A stretch of 64,000 nucleotides of DNA from Smallanthus sonchifolius (taxonomy: Eukaryota; Streptophyta; Magnoliopsida; Asterales; Asteraceae), in contig CM042018.1 in assembly GCA_023525975.1 (NCBI GenBank), positions 104,586,001 to 104,650,000 of the forward strand, read 5' to 3'. Below the pieces are notes generated by a model. The model was not told the origin of the DNA and did no database searches. It saw nothing but the letters and a program-made list of their open reading frames with translations. Shown one piece after another: positions 43,174 through 56,143 of the stretch. Made by a program: the position numbers and the translations under genes. Each line of letters opens with the position of its first letter. Position 1 is the first letter of the stretch.

Positions 43174-45090
43174 GGTAGCTTAGAACCATCATTAAAATTC
43201 GATAGTTACTGTTCCTGATGTCCATAAAATAGGAACAGGAAAGCAATAAATGAAACCCGTGGTGTTGGGCAAGATTGTGTCAATTTTGGCCACATATATT
43301 GTGAATTGCAAAAGGGCCCCTGGTCAATTTCTATTCACAAAGCAGAAACTCATGGTCCATACATGTGCTAAATTGACATGGCATTAAGAGGGAAGTGCCG
43401 TCAGAAAGTAGCCCTACAAAAATAATGAAAAATGTATTCTCTTATTAACCATTATTATTATTAATATAATTATTATTTAATGGGTATGCGTCTATTAGAT
43501 CTCCTTGAAGAGAGCCCAGCAAGGAACTAGCGCGTGCCTAACCAAATGGTTGTGTGTTCAAATCCTACGGTGTGTAGGTGTGGTGATTTTAGGAGTAGAG
43601 TAGATAGAGTGTGTTCACTGGTAAAAAAAATGTGTGCCTAGAATAAAGCTTGGATGAATGAGATATCGATATCTAAAGTGGTGTGTTTGAAATGGAACTT
43701 TTCCTACATAATAGGGGTTGAAGCTTATAAGTATATATAAGTGAGTGTCTTTATTGAATATTGTTTCCTTAGCCTTAAGGAATAAGTGGGAACCCTAAAG
43801 GGTGTAAAACACCCTGACAAGTGCGACGCAGGCACAATGTAACACACTTTGCACACTTGCATCACCGTGAACCATATTTATATTTTTGAAGACAACAGTG
43901 AGGTCAGAAACGTTCTAGGAGCTTTAGTTCAGAAGATAACGATTGAGCTATGGATGGTTTGGTTAAGAGGCTTCTGATCATAAGCTAATACTCAGATGGT
44001 CTAGTTCAGAGGCCAGAGGTTGGATCTGACTCAGAGAGGTCTCAGAAGCAATTCTAAACCGAGTCCAAAAGCACTGGCAGGTCAAAACATACACATCGAT
44101 TTCCATCAATCAAGAGTCAAGAGTTCTTTCATATTGCTTGTTTTAGGTTTGTTTCACGTGTTAGTGTCTTCTCCGACAGTACACACTGTTTCATTCATTC
44201 CATTCACCCTTATCATTTGAATTTAAATCTCAATTCCAATGAATTTTGTAACACGAACACGTTAGAATGAAATTTAGATTTTGAATTCCAAACGTACATA
44301 TAGATTCCAATTCTGATTATCATATAGCCATTCATCCAACACAATTTCCATGTGTGATATTCTCTCTTACCTGTAACCTTTTCCTTATATTACCTTGACA
44401 TACTGTTCTATCTTATCTCATACATCTCCATAATTTGATTTAGTTCCATGTTACAAGTCATATTCAATGTCATGCCGAATCTCAAGTATATGATAACAGT
44501 TAATTAAGCGATTTAACGTTCCATCTTACTTAATTAATTAAATGGTATCGTAACCAAGTTGTATCTATAGCACTTAATGAGTAAGTAATCAGGGACGACT
44601 AATTCATTTTGAGGGTCCAAAGTTAAGCAAAAATTCGCGGCCCTTTTCAAAATTCCATTGTTATAACCCTCCTCATTCTTCATTTGTTTGTTCATTTTCA
44701 ACATTTGTAGGTTCATGGAGATTATTTTGATATTATTTTATGTGATTGTTAGGAATTTGAAGAATTACCTTTTTATGATTCAACTAAGGCTTCTTGTTTA
44801 ATTTTCTTTTTCCTTTTTGAACGATTCATACTTTTAATTTTGATTTGACATGGTTAATCAACTAATAAAATAACCAACTAAGCAAAAATAAAGTAATTAA
44901 CTAATAAGGTAATCAACTAAATACTAATCAACCAAGTCTCAAATACACAAACAATATGATAAACAAGAAATACACATATTAATTAGGCGGTGATTTATGT
45001 CTCAAACTAATGAGCAAACAAAGTAATCAAGTTTACAAACTGAAATAGGCAGATTGCAATTTGAAAGAAATAGGAAAACAAGAGTCAAGA
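43174..45090. other. intergenic, mostly unassigned
   Basis: No gene. At about 43500-43635 a tRNA-like stretch (gtgtgttcaaatcctacgg, B-box-like, followed by an A-rich end) may be another SINE, but no target duplication was found. The rest is AT-rich DNA without recognisable structure. Confidence 0.4.
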
Positions 45091-45384
45091 TAGAGGCATA
45101 TTAGACCATCCGGCCTGGGGTACCAAGGTTCACGTTGGGGGCCAATGTAGCAGCCTAGCCACGCGGGGAACACTGCGCCCCTTGGTGTGGTTCACGGGCA
45201 GTGGGAAATGCGTGGAAGGTCTACGCCCTCTCTCTCCTCCCAACGGCCACATTCATTAAACTTAATTCTTTTTAAAATTTTAAAACCAATTTATTCACTC
45301 TCCTATATATACGTTATTAACCTTTAAAAAAAATTACAACTATTCATCTCCTAAAACTTCATTTTCTCCATACATTTAAAAAAA

Positions 45385-48019
45385 ATGAATCCAAATAACC
45401 CAAACAACCGCAACCGATTCTACATGCCATTTCCGCCACCCGTCACATATGACCGAGCTTCGTTTTTGTACAACCTTAATTGTCGTTAGACTAGTGGAAC
45501 TAACCATTGTATTGACCTACCAAGCCAACCCAAACCGATTACATACCCTATACCCAAACTGATTACATGCCCGAGACCCAAACCGAAACCATGCTGGAGA
45601 CCCAACCCGAACCATAAAAAAGTAAAGGTTTCAAGAAATTCGTACCGTCCAACCCTCAAAAGTGGACTCCCGATGAGGAATTGGCGTTGACTCGTGCTTG
45701 GGTGCATGTTTCGGAGGATTCGATTGTTGGCAACGCGCAAATACAGACCAATTTGTGGATTTGGGTCTCGAAAAAGTTTCGCAATCTTGTGGGCCGTGAA
45801 CCTTATTGCTCCAAGGACGCACTTTGTTCAAAGTTTCGAGACATAAGAAAGAAGGTTTTAAAGTTTAGCGGTATTTACAACAATGAATACAATAATCACA
45901 ATGGTATGAGCGACGACGACGTTTTGAATATATCGCTTGAAAGATACTGTTCGGAACAAAACCTTGCCTTTACTCTTACATCGTGTTGGAACGTGCTTCA
46001 AAAATGCTCTAAATAGGCGGTGGTGCCCGAAATGACACAACAATCGAGCGGTTTGAAACGGAAGTCGTTAGAATCACCCGATACCTCGAGAAGTCTCGGT
46101 TTGGATGGATGTTCTTTTCTCGGTCTTAATGCGAAAGATTCCGATGAACCACCGGTCGAACCAAGACGCCCGATTGGAGGGACAAGGCAAAACGGGCCGC
46201 ATTGTTTACTCAATCGAAGAAAGATTGGATAACATTGTGGCTAAGTTAGAAAATTTTAATGCCACTGATGTGTCGTGTGATAAGTGTAAATATTATATAA
46301 TAATATTTAGAGATATTGGTTTCACGAGATCAGGTTTTAAATTTATAAAATAAAATGATAGTTACTTTAAACATAAAACACACACAATAAGCACGTGTAC
46401 CTATCGCAACGTAATATAGTTTAGGTAAGAACCAAATATCGAACCAATGGACACAGTCGAGTTCCAATACTCAACTTATGTTATCGTTTAACCGGTTTAA
46501 TTAGTGAGTGGGTTTTGTGTGCTTGTGAAGCAGAAAATTAAATGACAGAAAAGTAAATGACAGGAAAGTAAAAATGTGCGTGATGTGTGTAACAGAAATG
46601 TAACTAACAGAATAGTAAATAGTAGGAAAGTAAATATCTCGAAAATGATCAGGTCGCGAAGAGTATTGCTTTGGGCTTCGAATCTGTTTGGTAAGTGATA
46701 ATGTTAAGTTGACTAATCCAGTGGTATAACTAATACAAATGTGTGACCCGGGTCACCGCTAGAGCCTCGTCCTCACAGAATTTGATTACGAATTATAATC
46801 TTTTATCATAAAATGGTATCCCAGCTAGGGACATCGAACTTACACTTAAGTATTATTGTTAAATAGGTGATTATACTTTGCTCACCGGGAGACGATGTAG
46901 CAATGTGACCATGTATAAAGACGTACCGTTCCCAACACGAGTTCACCAATTCTTGCTCGCATAATAAGTTCGTATAAGGACGTACGCCCTTACTAGTGTT
47001 GACCAAGCCTTGGCTTATCAACCTCTACTTGTATAAAGACGTACAAGTATCAAAAAAAGTTTGATTAAAAAGGTTTTACGGTCTTACACTTGAAAATCAA
47101 GAACACTCACAAATATAAAGACAGATTTAGATAACAATAAAAAGCCCACCAAGAGGTGGTTTTAAGAACGAATAGTTAAAGACATAAACATATCATTAGA
47201 TTAATACGCTAAACATTAACATGCACCAAACTTCATCTTCACCCTAGCAATACAAAGAGTTTAGCCACGAATGGTCATACTAACTAGCGTAACGCTGAGT
47301 TTCGTAGGCTCCCCTATTGCAGACAAAGAGGAGGAGCCTCTCTACTCTCTATTCTCTACTCTAAACTACGAAATACTTTCTCTGGATATTGTCTTTAGGT
47401 CTGGTGTTGTGTGTGGAATGAAGAACTCAAGCCTCCTATTTATAGGCCTCAAAATGAGCAATGCACGACCGTGCATTGGATTGCACGGGCGTGCAAACAC
47501 CTCGGGAATCAAATAGGGTACAAAGGACAGTGTACTGGAGCTTTGGGTGCAAGGGAGGCCAATGCACGGGCGTGCATTGGGATGCACGGCCGTACATCCC
47601 CCCTCTGTTGCCTAGTTTTGTCTTTTAGCTATTTGTTGACTTGTTGTCCAATTTTGACTTTTTGGGGGTCAAAGCTCGGGAATGATCTTCCAAAAGGCTT
47701 GATTTCTTGGTGTTTTTGACTGGTTTCATCTTTGTTTATCTTTTCAACATCGAATAACCTGCAATTACAAAATATAAACGTTTTAAGTATCAATTGCAAG
47801 GTTATTATTCAATTAGTGCCATAATATGGAGATTATTATGAATGCAAAACATGTATAACTTAGGGTATATCAGCCACATATAGCGACAATGAATGCAAGG
47901 AACTCCGGGTTAAAAATATGAAAATCTTGTCGATAAAAACCGATCATCTTGGCGAGAAGACACGTCTTGGGATTGAAAAGATGAAGGTCAAGATTCTTGA
48001 AGAACTCGATGAAGATTGA
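45385..48019 (+). pseudogene. Myb/trihelix-like (Harbinger-associated type) protein gene split by a solo LTR
   Basis: Starts MNPNNPNNRNRFYMPFPPP. After a stop near 45487 the Myb/SANT-like domain reads WTPDEELALTRAWVHVSEDS ... FWxW-type helices ... CSKFRDIRKKVLKF, followed by SCWNVLQKCSK. A Ser/Pro linker and a C-terminal helical tail follow (ERLDNIVAKLENFNAT | YSDNECKEL ... KTRLGIEKMKVKILEELDED). This matches the Myb-like proteins encoded by plant PIF/Harbinger transposons and their domesticated relatives. The tail is split at 46265/47873 by a solo LTR and joins exactly in frame. Stops at about 45487 and 46014 kill it. No DDE transposase is nearby; a possible left end is TTA-GACCATCC near 45097. 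Confidence 0.68.
46266..47872. mobile_element. solo LTR, 1.6 kb
   Basis: Ends TGATGTGTCG and GGGTATATCA, flanked by 5-bp duplications gccac (46261-46265 and 47873-47877), inserted in frame in the Myb-like gene. No internal domain or primer site. It includes a cluster of TGCACGnnCGTGCA dyads near 47460-47600. Confidence 0.85.
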
Positions 48020-48437
48020 TGTTTTTATTTTATTTATTGATTTTTTATTTAATATTTGTAATTTTTTTAGTTATTAATGAAAACTGTTTATTTAAGTTAT
48101 AACTATTTTTATTTAAAAAAAAATATGGTGGTGATTTGGTTGTGAGAAGTGAAACCATTTTCATGGTATAATGAGTGGAGATATGGTGGCTAAGGTAGTT
48201 AATAGTGAAACCATTCCTCATAGCCTTGAAACAAATACACAAACAATATGCTAATATGGTAATTTGAAAATTGAAATCGATTTTGACTTGTGAGCAAAAG
48301 CAAGAAATTAGCAGAAGTAATACCGTCAATTTGATTTATGAGAGAAATTGATTCGGTGGTGTGTATGAGAGAAATTGAACCGCTGACCTGATTAACAATA
48401 TGGGAAGAATGGGTTGTAACTTGAATCGCAGAACTGA
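48020..48437. other. flank of the Myb-like pseudogene
   Basis: AT-rich, with repeated gtgaaaccatt motifs (48145-48215). This resembles subterminal Harbinger sequence, but no matching terminal repeat was found. Confidence 0.35.
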
Positions 48438-48445
48438 ACCAAAAG

Positions 48446-51310
48446 CAGAGGCGGAGGTACCACATGGGTACCTGGGTCAACCGACCCCACTCGATTTCAA
48501 TTTTTTAGTACTAGTATATTACGCAAATGCCGAGTGACCCTAGTCTTTTTTAGAGGTTGTCCCCATTTAAAAAAATATATTTGACCCCGAACCTTGAAAA
48601 TATATATATTTTAAAAAATCTAATTAAGTCTATTAATTAAGCCCATAAGTTATATTTATTTAATAGGCTCATTTGTACAATTTAATTAACTCTAAACCCA
48701 TGAGTTAGATTTATTTTTTGTAAGCCCATACCCATTGCTCATTGGTGATTGGTCCATAATACATTAGCTCAACTAGGCTATTTAATTAGTATTAAACATA
48801 ATTATATAAAAAAACCACGCAAGGGAGGCGGGGCTAGTGACGATAGAAATTCAATCGGTAGAAGCATTATGTTCGACTATTCCTCCTCTCCTTCGACAAT
48901 TGAAGTTCAACAGAATCAAAGAGGCAAAGTCCAAAGACGAGTTCAATCACAAATTCACAACCAAAATACGAAATTAAACACTCTAACAATGATTATGAAG
49001 CAACAACAAAGTTAGTTTCTATTTTTTATTCGAAAAATAAAATTTTAGTAATTACTTATTAGCGATCTTGTGTAATAAATTAATTTTGATTCTTGAATAT
49101 TTAATCATCATCTTGAATATTTAGTCTTGATTCTTGAAACTTGAATACTTGAATTTTTGGTGTTAACCTTGTTATGGAACTATTTTTAAAATGAAAGTCA
49201 TCAAATCCCCTTTCTTTATCTTCAAATAGTAATCCAACAAAAATAGATTTGAATGACCTACCATGACATTCTTCAGAACGAAAACCAATTTCATCTTATC
49301 GCCTAATCAAAAAGATGAAATTAAACGAGCTTATTTGGTTAGAGGTCCTTGTCAACCAATGGGGCATGATTTTCCACAACGAGTTTTTAGTGGTAACTTA
49401 GGACGTTTTCATGCCCAGTGGATCAAAGAATATGGAAATTGGTTAGATTATAATGTAAAAACGGATATAGTCTATTGCTTATATTGTTACTTGTTTAAGG
49501 AAAGTGGGCAAAACGATGCATTTATGACTAAATGGTTCAATGGTTGGAACAAAAAAGATCGATTTAAAAATCATGTTGTTGAATGTAATAGTTTTCACAA
49601 CAAAGCATGTAAAAATGGTGTTAACTTACTAAACCAAAACCAATCTATGCATGTGGTTATTGAAAATAAAAGTGAAAAACAAAAAAAGAGTATAGAATCC
49701 GACTAAGTACTTCAATTATTCTTTCTAAAGCATCGTTGAACAGTGCGTTACCTTTTCGTGGTGATGATGAGTCCGTAGATTCCCTTTATAGAGGACATTT
49801 CTTAGAGTTTTTAAAATTGTTGGGAAAAATAAATGATTCAATTGGTAAGGTTATATTAGAAAATGCTCCAAGGAATAACCAAATGACCTCTCCACCAATC
49901 CAAAAAGTCATTATTCATTGTTATGCACAAGAAGTATTAGATCGAATTTTTGAAGAACTCAGTGATGATGTCTTTTTTATATTAGTTTATGAGTCGAGAG
50001 ATATATATCTAAAAAAGGAACAAATGGCTTTGATTTTAAGATATGTTGATAAATTTGGAGTTGTTAAAGAGTTAATTATTGGTCTTGTTCATGTTATGGA
50101 AACAACTGCTATATCTCTTAAACGTGCTATTGATGATTTATTTGCTCGATACAATTTGAGTTTGAGTAGGGTTAGAGGCCATGGATATGATGGTGCACGT
50201 AATATATTCGGTGAGTTTAATGCTTTGAAAGCTTTAATTTTGAAAGAAAATTCATCGACATATTATGTACATTGTTTTGCCCACCAACTTTAACTAGTTG
50301 TCGTGGCCCTTGTAAACAAACATGATGATTTTTGATGAAATAGTGACTTTGACAAATGTGGTTTGTGCATCTTGCAAGCAAATAGATATGATTCATGAAA
50401 GTCAAAAGGAGCAATTGAAAGGATCAATAGGTCGTTTAGAAGTTGAAACCAGAAGTGGTAAGAATCAAGAAATCTCTCTTGTAAGAGGCGGAGATACATG
50501 TTGGAGCTCTCACTGTAAAACACTTCTCAGTTTATTGATTTATATCCATGTATTATTGAAGTTCTTGAATACATTGAAAAGTCGGGTGTTGTTAATGCTA
50601 GCCAAAGACAAGCACATGGACTTTAAATATACATGAAAACATATGATTTCATATATTATTTACACTTGATGAAACACATATTGGGAGTTACTAATGTTTT
50701 GTGTGAAGCTCTTTAAAAAAAGGATCAAGATATCTTGAATGCAATTGGGATGGTTAAAGCAACTAAGGAATGTTTACAAAATATAGACTTGAAGGTTTTG
50801 GTTCATTTTTGGAAGATGTCATATCATTTTGTTAAAAATATGATATTGAAATGGTTAGTATGGAAAAGGAGTGCATTGACCCGGAATATCTAAGAAGAAA
50901 GACTAACATCACCAATCGTCATTATTATGAGGTTAGTATTTTCAACATAGTGGTAGATATGCAAATTCAAAAGCTTGGAAATCGTTTTAACAAGGTAACC
51001 ACGAAATTGGTTACGTGTATATCTACTTTAAGCCCGAATAATAATTTTTGTAACTTTAACCAAAGATTCTAAGGTTTGCGGATATGTATCCATATGTAAC
51101 TTTAACCAAATATTCAATGAAGCATACGTAGGTGGACTTGCGTAACAGGATGGATGATGAATATATGAACGATTCTTGCATTTGTTACATTGAAAAAGAG
51201 TTCTTTAAGAATGTTTCGGTCGAAGATGTAATGGGTCGATATCAAAAGATGAAAACCCGTATGGAACAACTATATGATCTAATGTTTTTTATTTATTTCT
51301 AATGACATTG
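48446..51310 (+). mobile_element. decayed TTF-type hAT element, right end missing
   Basis: Left end CAGAGGCGGAGGTACC at 48446 has the CAGnGGCGGA form of hAT termini. A TTF-type transposase pseudogene follows. No right terminal repeat or 8-bp duplication was found before the MITE at 51483. Confidence 0.6.
49263..51300 (+). pseudogene. TTF-type zinc finger hAT transposase
   Basis: The N-terminal TTF zinc finger reads FSGNLGRFHAQWIKEYGNWLDY ... YCLYCYLF ... FNGWNKKDRFKNHV; then QSMHVVIENKSEKQKKS, a stop, and the core LPFRGDDESVDSLYRGHFLEFLKLL ... HCYAQEVLDRIFEELSDDVFFILVYESRDI ... RGHGYDGARNIFGEFNALKALI ... YYVHCFAHQL. After 50290 only pieces are readable, ending with EKEFFKNVSVEDVMGRYQKMKTRMEQLYD near 51190-51290. 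The hAT dimerisation region is missing. Several stops and frameshifts. Same family as the half-gene at 30607. Confidence 0.8.
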
Positions 51311-51482
51311 TATTTTTACCATTTGTTTTCTAGTGACGATGTATTTTCATTATCATATTGTATCTTATTATGTGACCGACCCGACCCGATCACCCGAACC
51401 GGCCTGAAAAAATCGTAGTCGGGAAGATAGATTTTTATGTAACCGTTTGTTGATTTTTAGATTGAGCAAGCGGTGTACTACC

Positions 51483-51839
51483 TAGGAGTGAGCAACCGGG
51501 TATTACCCGGCCTGTACGGGTTTATCTGACTCGTACTCGTACCCGTTTGTTGATTTTTATATGAAACCCGTAACCTTCATTGCTTAAACGGGTAATCACG
51601 GGTCGGGTACGGTTTCTCTTACGGGTATTCGGTTCTAAACCCGTTTCTCGCTCACCTCTAATTTTGATTCAATCTCACTTTAATATTATTTTACGGGAAA
51701 ATGTACCTGACCCGTGCCCGTTTGTTGATTTTTATGAAACCCGTAACCCGTACCATTCATTGCTTAAACGGTTAATCACGAGTCAGTACGATTTCTCTTA
51801 CGAGTATACGGTTCTAAATCCGTTTTTTGCTCACCCCTA
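51483..51839. mobile_element. hAT MITE with duplicated right half, 357 bp
   Basis: Ends TAGGAGTGAGCAA and GCTCACCCCTA (inverted, one or two mismatches). Flanks gtactacc (51475-51482) and gaactacc (51840-51847) match at seven of eight bases. The interior repeats a segment: cccgtttgttgatttttat...gctcacctcta (about 51542-51660) recurs as 51717-51839. Confidence 0.85.
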
Positions 51840-51847
51840 GAACTACC

Positions 51848-52587
51848 ACGTCTTGATCCATCCATAGAACGACTACGCCCCATTATTATTATTATTTTAT
51901 TTTTTTGTTGCATTGTTTGCATATCTTTACACCACCAATAAGCAAATTGAATTAGAGTTATGCTTGTTTTCTTCCATTTCAGAGTTACATATGAGTTGGA
52001 ACACATGTAGTTCAATACTTCTAAGTAGTCTATGATGTGGTAGATGATTGTTTAATTATGCTTTTGGTATGCATGTTTGTTGTCTTGCGTTTACAAAAGC
52101 TTGCATGCTACTTACAATTATATTATGGTTTAAATTATATTGTTGTTACCATGGTTCGCAAATCCGTTTACTTTTATTGTTATAATTTTAAATTATACTA
52201 GAAATTTATTTTAGTAGCAATTATTAGAATAATAAAAGAAGACAACAAACAATAATCAAGGAGTTAATCAACACCATGCAAGGATTAACAATTAACCGTT
52301 CAAGATCAAAGACTTTAAAGATTAAAACGACTATGAAGTCACAAAGACCTTTTCTAAAACATTAATTGTTTGTAATGAGTATATTATTTTGCCTCATATG
52401 TCTTGACCTTGATTTCATTTTATGAATAGTTAACTAGAAAAAGGCAATAATATACTATGTTATTGTGTTTTATTAAGTAATGCTATCATTATTTAATAAT
52501 TAAGGTTGCATGTGGCTTTTAAACAAAATTAATAAAACTAAGTTAGAAACTCATGTATTACACGAGTTGAAAATTTGTATATTGGAT
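51848..52587. repeat. intergenic DNA, part shared with 62640-62838
   Basis: The stretch about 51895-52140 (tctttacaccaccaata, agttacatatgagttgg, tagtctatgatgtgg, gcatgcatgtttgttgt-like, catgctacttacaattat) is clearly homologous to 62640-62838. It has no coding potential; the rest is AT-rich. Probably a dispersed repeat of unknown class. Confidence 0.7.
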
Positions 52588-52819
52588 GTTATTCATATCA
52601 AAGGGAAAATATTGTATTGAATTGTTATTTCTGTATTGAGTGCTTACAATGAAAAGAAACACATTAATTTATACAGGAAAGCTAAATTAGGAAATAAGCT
52701 ATAAAAGGTTGATGATCCTTGAATGGAGGAAACCGTATATCTTGTCCAAAAATTGTGGGATATGATGTGAAAGAGAATTAATCTCACTGATCCTCATATC
52801 TTCTTTTATTTTTGACACG

Positions 52820-53456
52820 CCCCCTCAAGTTGAATGGTGGGATTTCCAAAATTCAACTTGCCTAGACACTTGTGTAGAATTCTTTCGTTAACAGCTTTCG
52901 TCAAGACATCTGCGAGTTGGTCTTCTGATCGAACAAACGGTAGACTGATGATTTTTCCTTCTAACTTCTCCTTAATGAAGTGTCGATCAACTTCAATATG
53001 CTTAGTTCGGTCGTGTTGGACTGGATTCTCTGAGATTTGGATGGCGGCTTTATTATCACTTATGATTTCACTAGTTTCTTATGGAGGATACCCTATCTCT
53101 GTTAAGAGCTTTCGTATCCAAAGAACTTCAGTTAATCCTCTTGCTATACCCCTGAATTCAGCTTCAACACTTGAGAGAGCCACCACCTTTTGTTTTTTGC
53201 TCCTCCATGTAACAATATTTCCTCCAACTAACGTAAAGTACCCTGACGTCGACCTTCGATTGCCTTTGTCTCCTGCCCAGTCTGCATCAGTGTATAATTG
53301 GGTTTCTAGATGCCCATTAGGTTTGAATAAGACTCCATGACCCATAGTTCCTTTAAGATACCTTAAAATTCGTAAGACTGACTCCATATGAGCACTTTGG
53401 GGTTGATGCATAAACTGGCTGACTACTCTTTGCTCATAGTGTCGGTGGCCCCACAA
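52820..53456 (-). pseudogene. copia RNase H C-terminal fragment
   Basis: Readable as RVVSQFMHQPQSAHMESVLRI-like, LYTDADWAGDKGNRRSTSGY, KKQKVVALSSVEAEFRGIARGLTEVLWI, then after TAA (near 53083) SDNKAAIQISENPVQHDRTKHIEVDRHFI and ADVLTKAV. This is the copia RNase H (DADWAG, SSVEAE). It begins abruptly where the protease ends, marking the deletion junction near 53420. Confidence 0.9.
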
Positions 53457-54764
53457 TCAAATATCCACGGTGGTCCCTGTTTTCTATCATAGTTCTGGGC
53501 CATTAACGCGATACCATTAAGTTCATGGGGTTTTTTTGCACCTTATAAAACCTTCTTTAATAAAGAAATTAAATTGAGTGCAATATAATGTTTCTGAATC
53601 TTCAAGAGCCTTATTGTAATTAGGAGGAAGATAAGTTTGGGGTTTCGAGATTCTTCTCTCAACCCCACTACCTGTCACATTGAACTCTTCTTCATCTCCC
53701 CCTGGTATCGCCGCCGCCACACCACCGAATCCGGTGGGGTTTTGCTTGCTCTCGCCGGTGTCGGTAGCTTCACTGTTGCCCACCGACGCAGAGGCTTTCC
53801 CTATGTCCGGCCCTGTATTTTTTATGCCCTTTTTGTGGCCATCCCCCCACCAATCTGGATAACCTACGAGCCGGAAGCATTGTTCTTTGAGATGCTTCGT
53901 CATACCACAATGTGTGCATTTGAGGTGAGATTTATCTTCTTTTCCGGACGATCCATTCTTCTTTGGTTCGAATCGCCGATATCCCTTAGTTGCGAGCCCT
54001 AGACCTCCTGGTTCATTGGCCATTAATCCGGCTCCTATGCCCTGTACATTAGCTGAGGTTGCTCTAAAAATATTTTGGTGAGCGGTCTCTTTACGGATGA
54101 TCGCGTAGGCTGCCTCGGCCGTCGGGAGGGGTTCAGATCGGAGAACTTCCCTTTTAATAGGGTCGTATTTCCGATCGAGTGCATTCAAGAATTGAAAAAG
54201 CTTTTGTTCTGACCTGATTTTGTGGTATGTCTGGATATCTTTCGGGCACTTCATAGGGTTTGGATCGATACGGTCAATCTCACCCCACACTCCTTGCAGT
54301 TTTATCCAGAAATCTTCTAGAGAACTATCATCTTGCTTGATGTCGTTTGCCTTGACATGAAGGTTGAATGTTTGTAGCTTATCTTTGCCACTGCTGTATG
54401 TAACCACCAAGGCATCCCATAGCGATTTTGCTGTGGGAAACTATGTTAGGTTGCCGGCAATCACTGGTTCAATATTCTGTATTAGCCACGAGAAAACGAC
54501 CAAGTCGTCTTGTTCCCATTGGTCGTATTCTTCATCTGTTTGATCTGGGGGATTTGAACTCAAATGTTTTAGCAAAATTTTTGACCTTCCTCCTATGGCA
54601 ACCCGAATCATTCGGGTCCATAGAGTATAATTTTGGCTATTGAGTTTGAGGTTAATTAGTAAACTGTCGGAAAGTTTAGGGCCTTTTTGTTGGGAGTTTA
54701 ACCCTTGTTTGAGCAGGTTGGCTAGTTGTAAGGAAAGCTCATTCTGGCTTTTGTTTTCGGACAT
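53420..54764 (-). pseudogene. copia gag with start of protease
   Basis: ATG 54764 (MSENKSQNELSLQLANLL), then the copia gag (UBN2-like) core LNSQNYTLWTRMIRVAI ... WLIQNIEPVIAGNLT, a single TAG at about 54441, FPTAKSLWDAL ... LEDFWIKLQGVWGEIDRI ... FQFLNALDRKYDPIKREVL, and a zinc knuckle (CTHCGMTKHLKEQC). An A-run frameshift near 53530 leads into the protease motif WIFDCGATDTM, and then the sequence jumps to RNase H. So gag needs two changes to be open, though the LTRs are identical. Confidence 0.9.
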
Positions 54765-55062
54765 GGTGGCTGGTTGCAGGTTAGGTAGATGATGAGCAGA
54801 TTAGGTTTCGAAAAAACCATGCTCTGATACCATCATATCAAAGGGAAAATATTGTATTGAATTGTTATTTCTGTATTGAGTGCTTACAATGAAAAGAAAC
54901 ACATTAATTTATACAGGAAAGCTAAATTAGGAAATAAGCTATAAAAGGTTGATGATCCTTGAATGGAGGAAACCGTATATCTTGTCCAAAAATTGTGGGA
55001 TATGATGTGAAAGAGAATTAATCTCACTGATCCTCATATCTTCTTTTATTTTTGACAGTTAT

Positions 55063-55708
55063 TAGTCATTGATGAAATAAGAAATAATAAAAAATTAAGA
55101 ATTATATATAACAAATAATGAATATTTAAGAATTATAAATAACAAATAATGAAGATTTAAGAATTATAAAATTATATTTTAAGATAAGATATAATTGAAA
55201 TCTTCTTATAATTTAGTAAGTTTTAATTAGAATACATTTTAGATATTTAATTATTTAACATCATTATTATTTAATAGGACAGAGTTATTCAATAGAATAG
55301 ATAGGCGGAAAACAAAAATCTGTTAGATAAAGTTATTCATTTATTATAATAAGGATTTTGTAAAAAACATTATTGGAAAAGGTTTTAATTAATGTTAAAA
55401 ACGAGTTTTTCATATAAAATATTTAACATAGTTTTGTTAAAAACGAGTTGCAGGTTTTCGAAAAATCAGCAATGGTTACCGGAGTTCTCATTTTTCTGAT
55501 GGTATAGTGGCAGATGGTAGTGGTCAAGAAGGAGGGAGAGGATTGGGTATGGTTGTGTGGGTCCCACCTTTCAGTTTTAACCGATCACATTTGTGGGTAT
55601 TTTCAGTGGTCCCACCTTTTTTAACCAATCACATTTATGGGTCCTACCATTTTTTAAAATAAAGGTATTTTTGTCATTTCCTTCGAATTTAACAGGAAAA
55701 TTAGTGTT
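55063..55708. other. intergenic between the two copia elements
   Basis: AT-rich; short repeats (aataatgaa, aacaaataatgaa) and a repeated gtcccaccttt motif near 55560-55620. No gene. Confidence 0.55.
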
Positions 55709-56143
55709 CATCCTATTAATGCTACCAAAGTAAAACCAAATTGAACGTAAAGAAGAATAGATTCAAACCAACCAAACGATTTCTTATTGAAATTGAGCAA
55801 AACGAAAACAAGATTGAAAAGGAATTAGAATGAACAGAATGAATACAACCGAAAACCTAATCTCTGGTTTTAACAAACTAATTAGCTGAAGTAACAACCT
55901 AAGATTCAGATTAACACTATTAGCCCCTGAAATTTAACAAGTAGTGCAAACTCAGCTACAAACTTCATCTTTGAACAAATGACACTTTAGTCCTCCAACT
56001 TTAAATGAAATAGTCAAATAGTCAAAACTTGCAACAACTACAACTTGTTGACTTTATAGTTGACTATTGTTGACCCACTTGGATATTAATTAAATATAAT
56101 CTCCAACAATCTCCACATATTGTTCAACAACAGATTCCTTCTT

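Larger units (their letters stand above)
52593..55057 (-). mobile_element. internally deleted Ty1/copia element with identical LTRs, 2.5 kb
   Basis: LTRs 52593-52817 and 54833-55057 (225 bp each) read as identical, with 5-bp duplications gttat (52588-52592 and 55058-55062). On the minus strand the LTR starts TGTCAAAAA and ends GATATGA, so ends are TG...GA. Minus-strand TGGTATCAGAGCATGG directly follows the 5' LTR (initiator-Met primer site), and a purine tract ACTTGAGGGGGCG precedes the 3' LTR. Inside are gag and the end of RNase H; integrase and RT are deleted. Confidence 0.95.

Noticed and set aside
45097..48200. A complete Harbinger transposon around the Myb-like gene
   Set aside because: A possible left end (TTA-GACCATCC) was seen, but no matching right end or transposase gene, so only the gene is reported.
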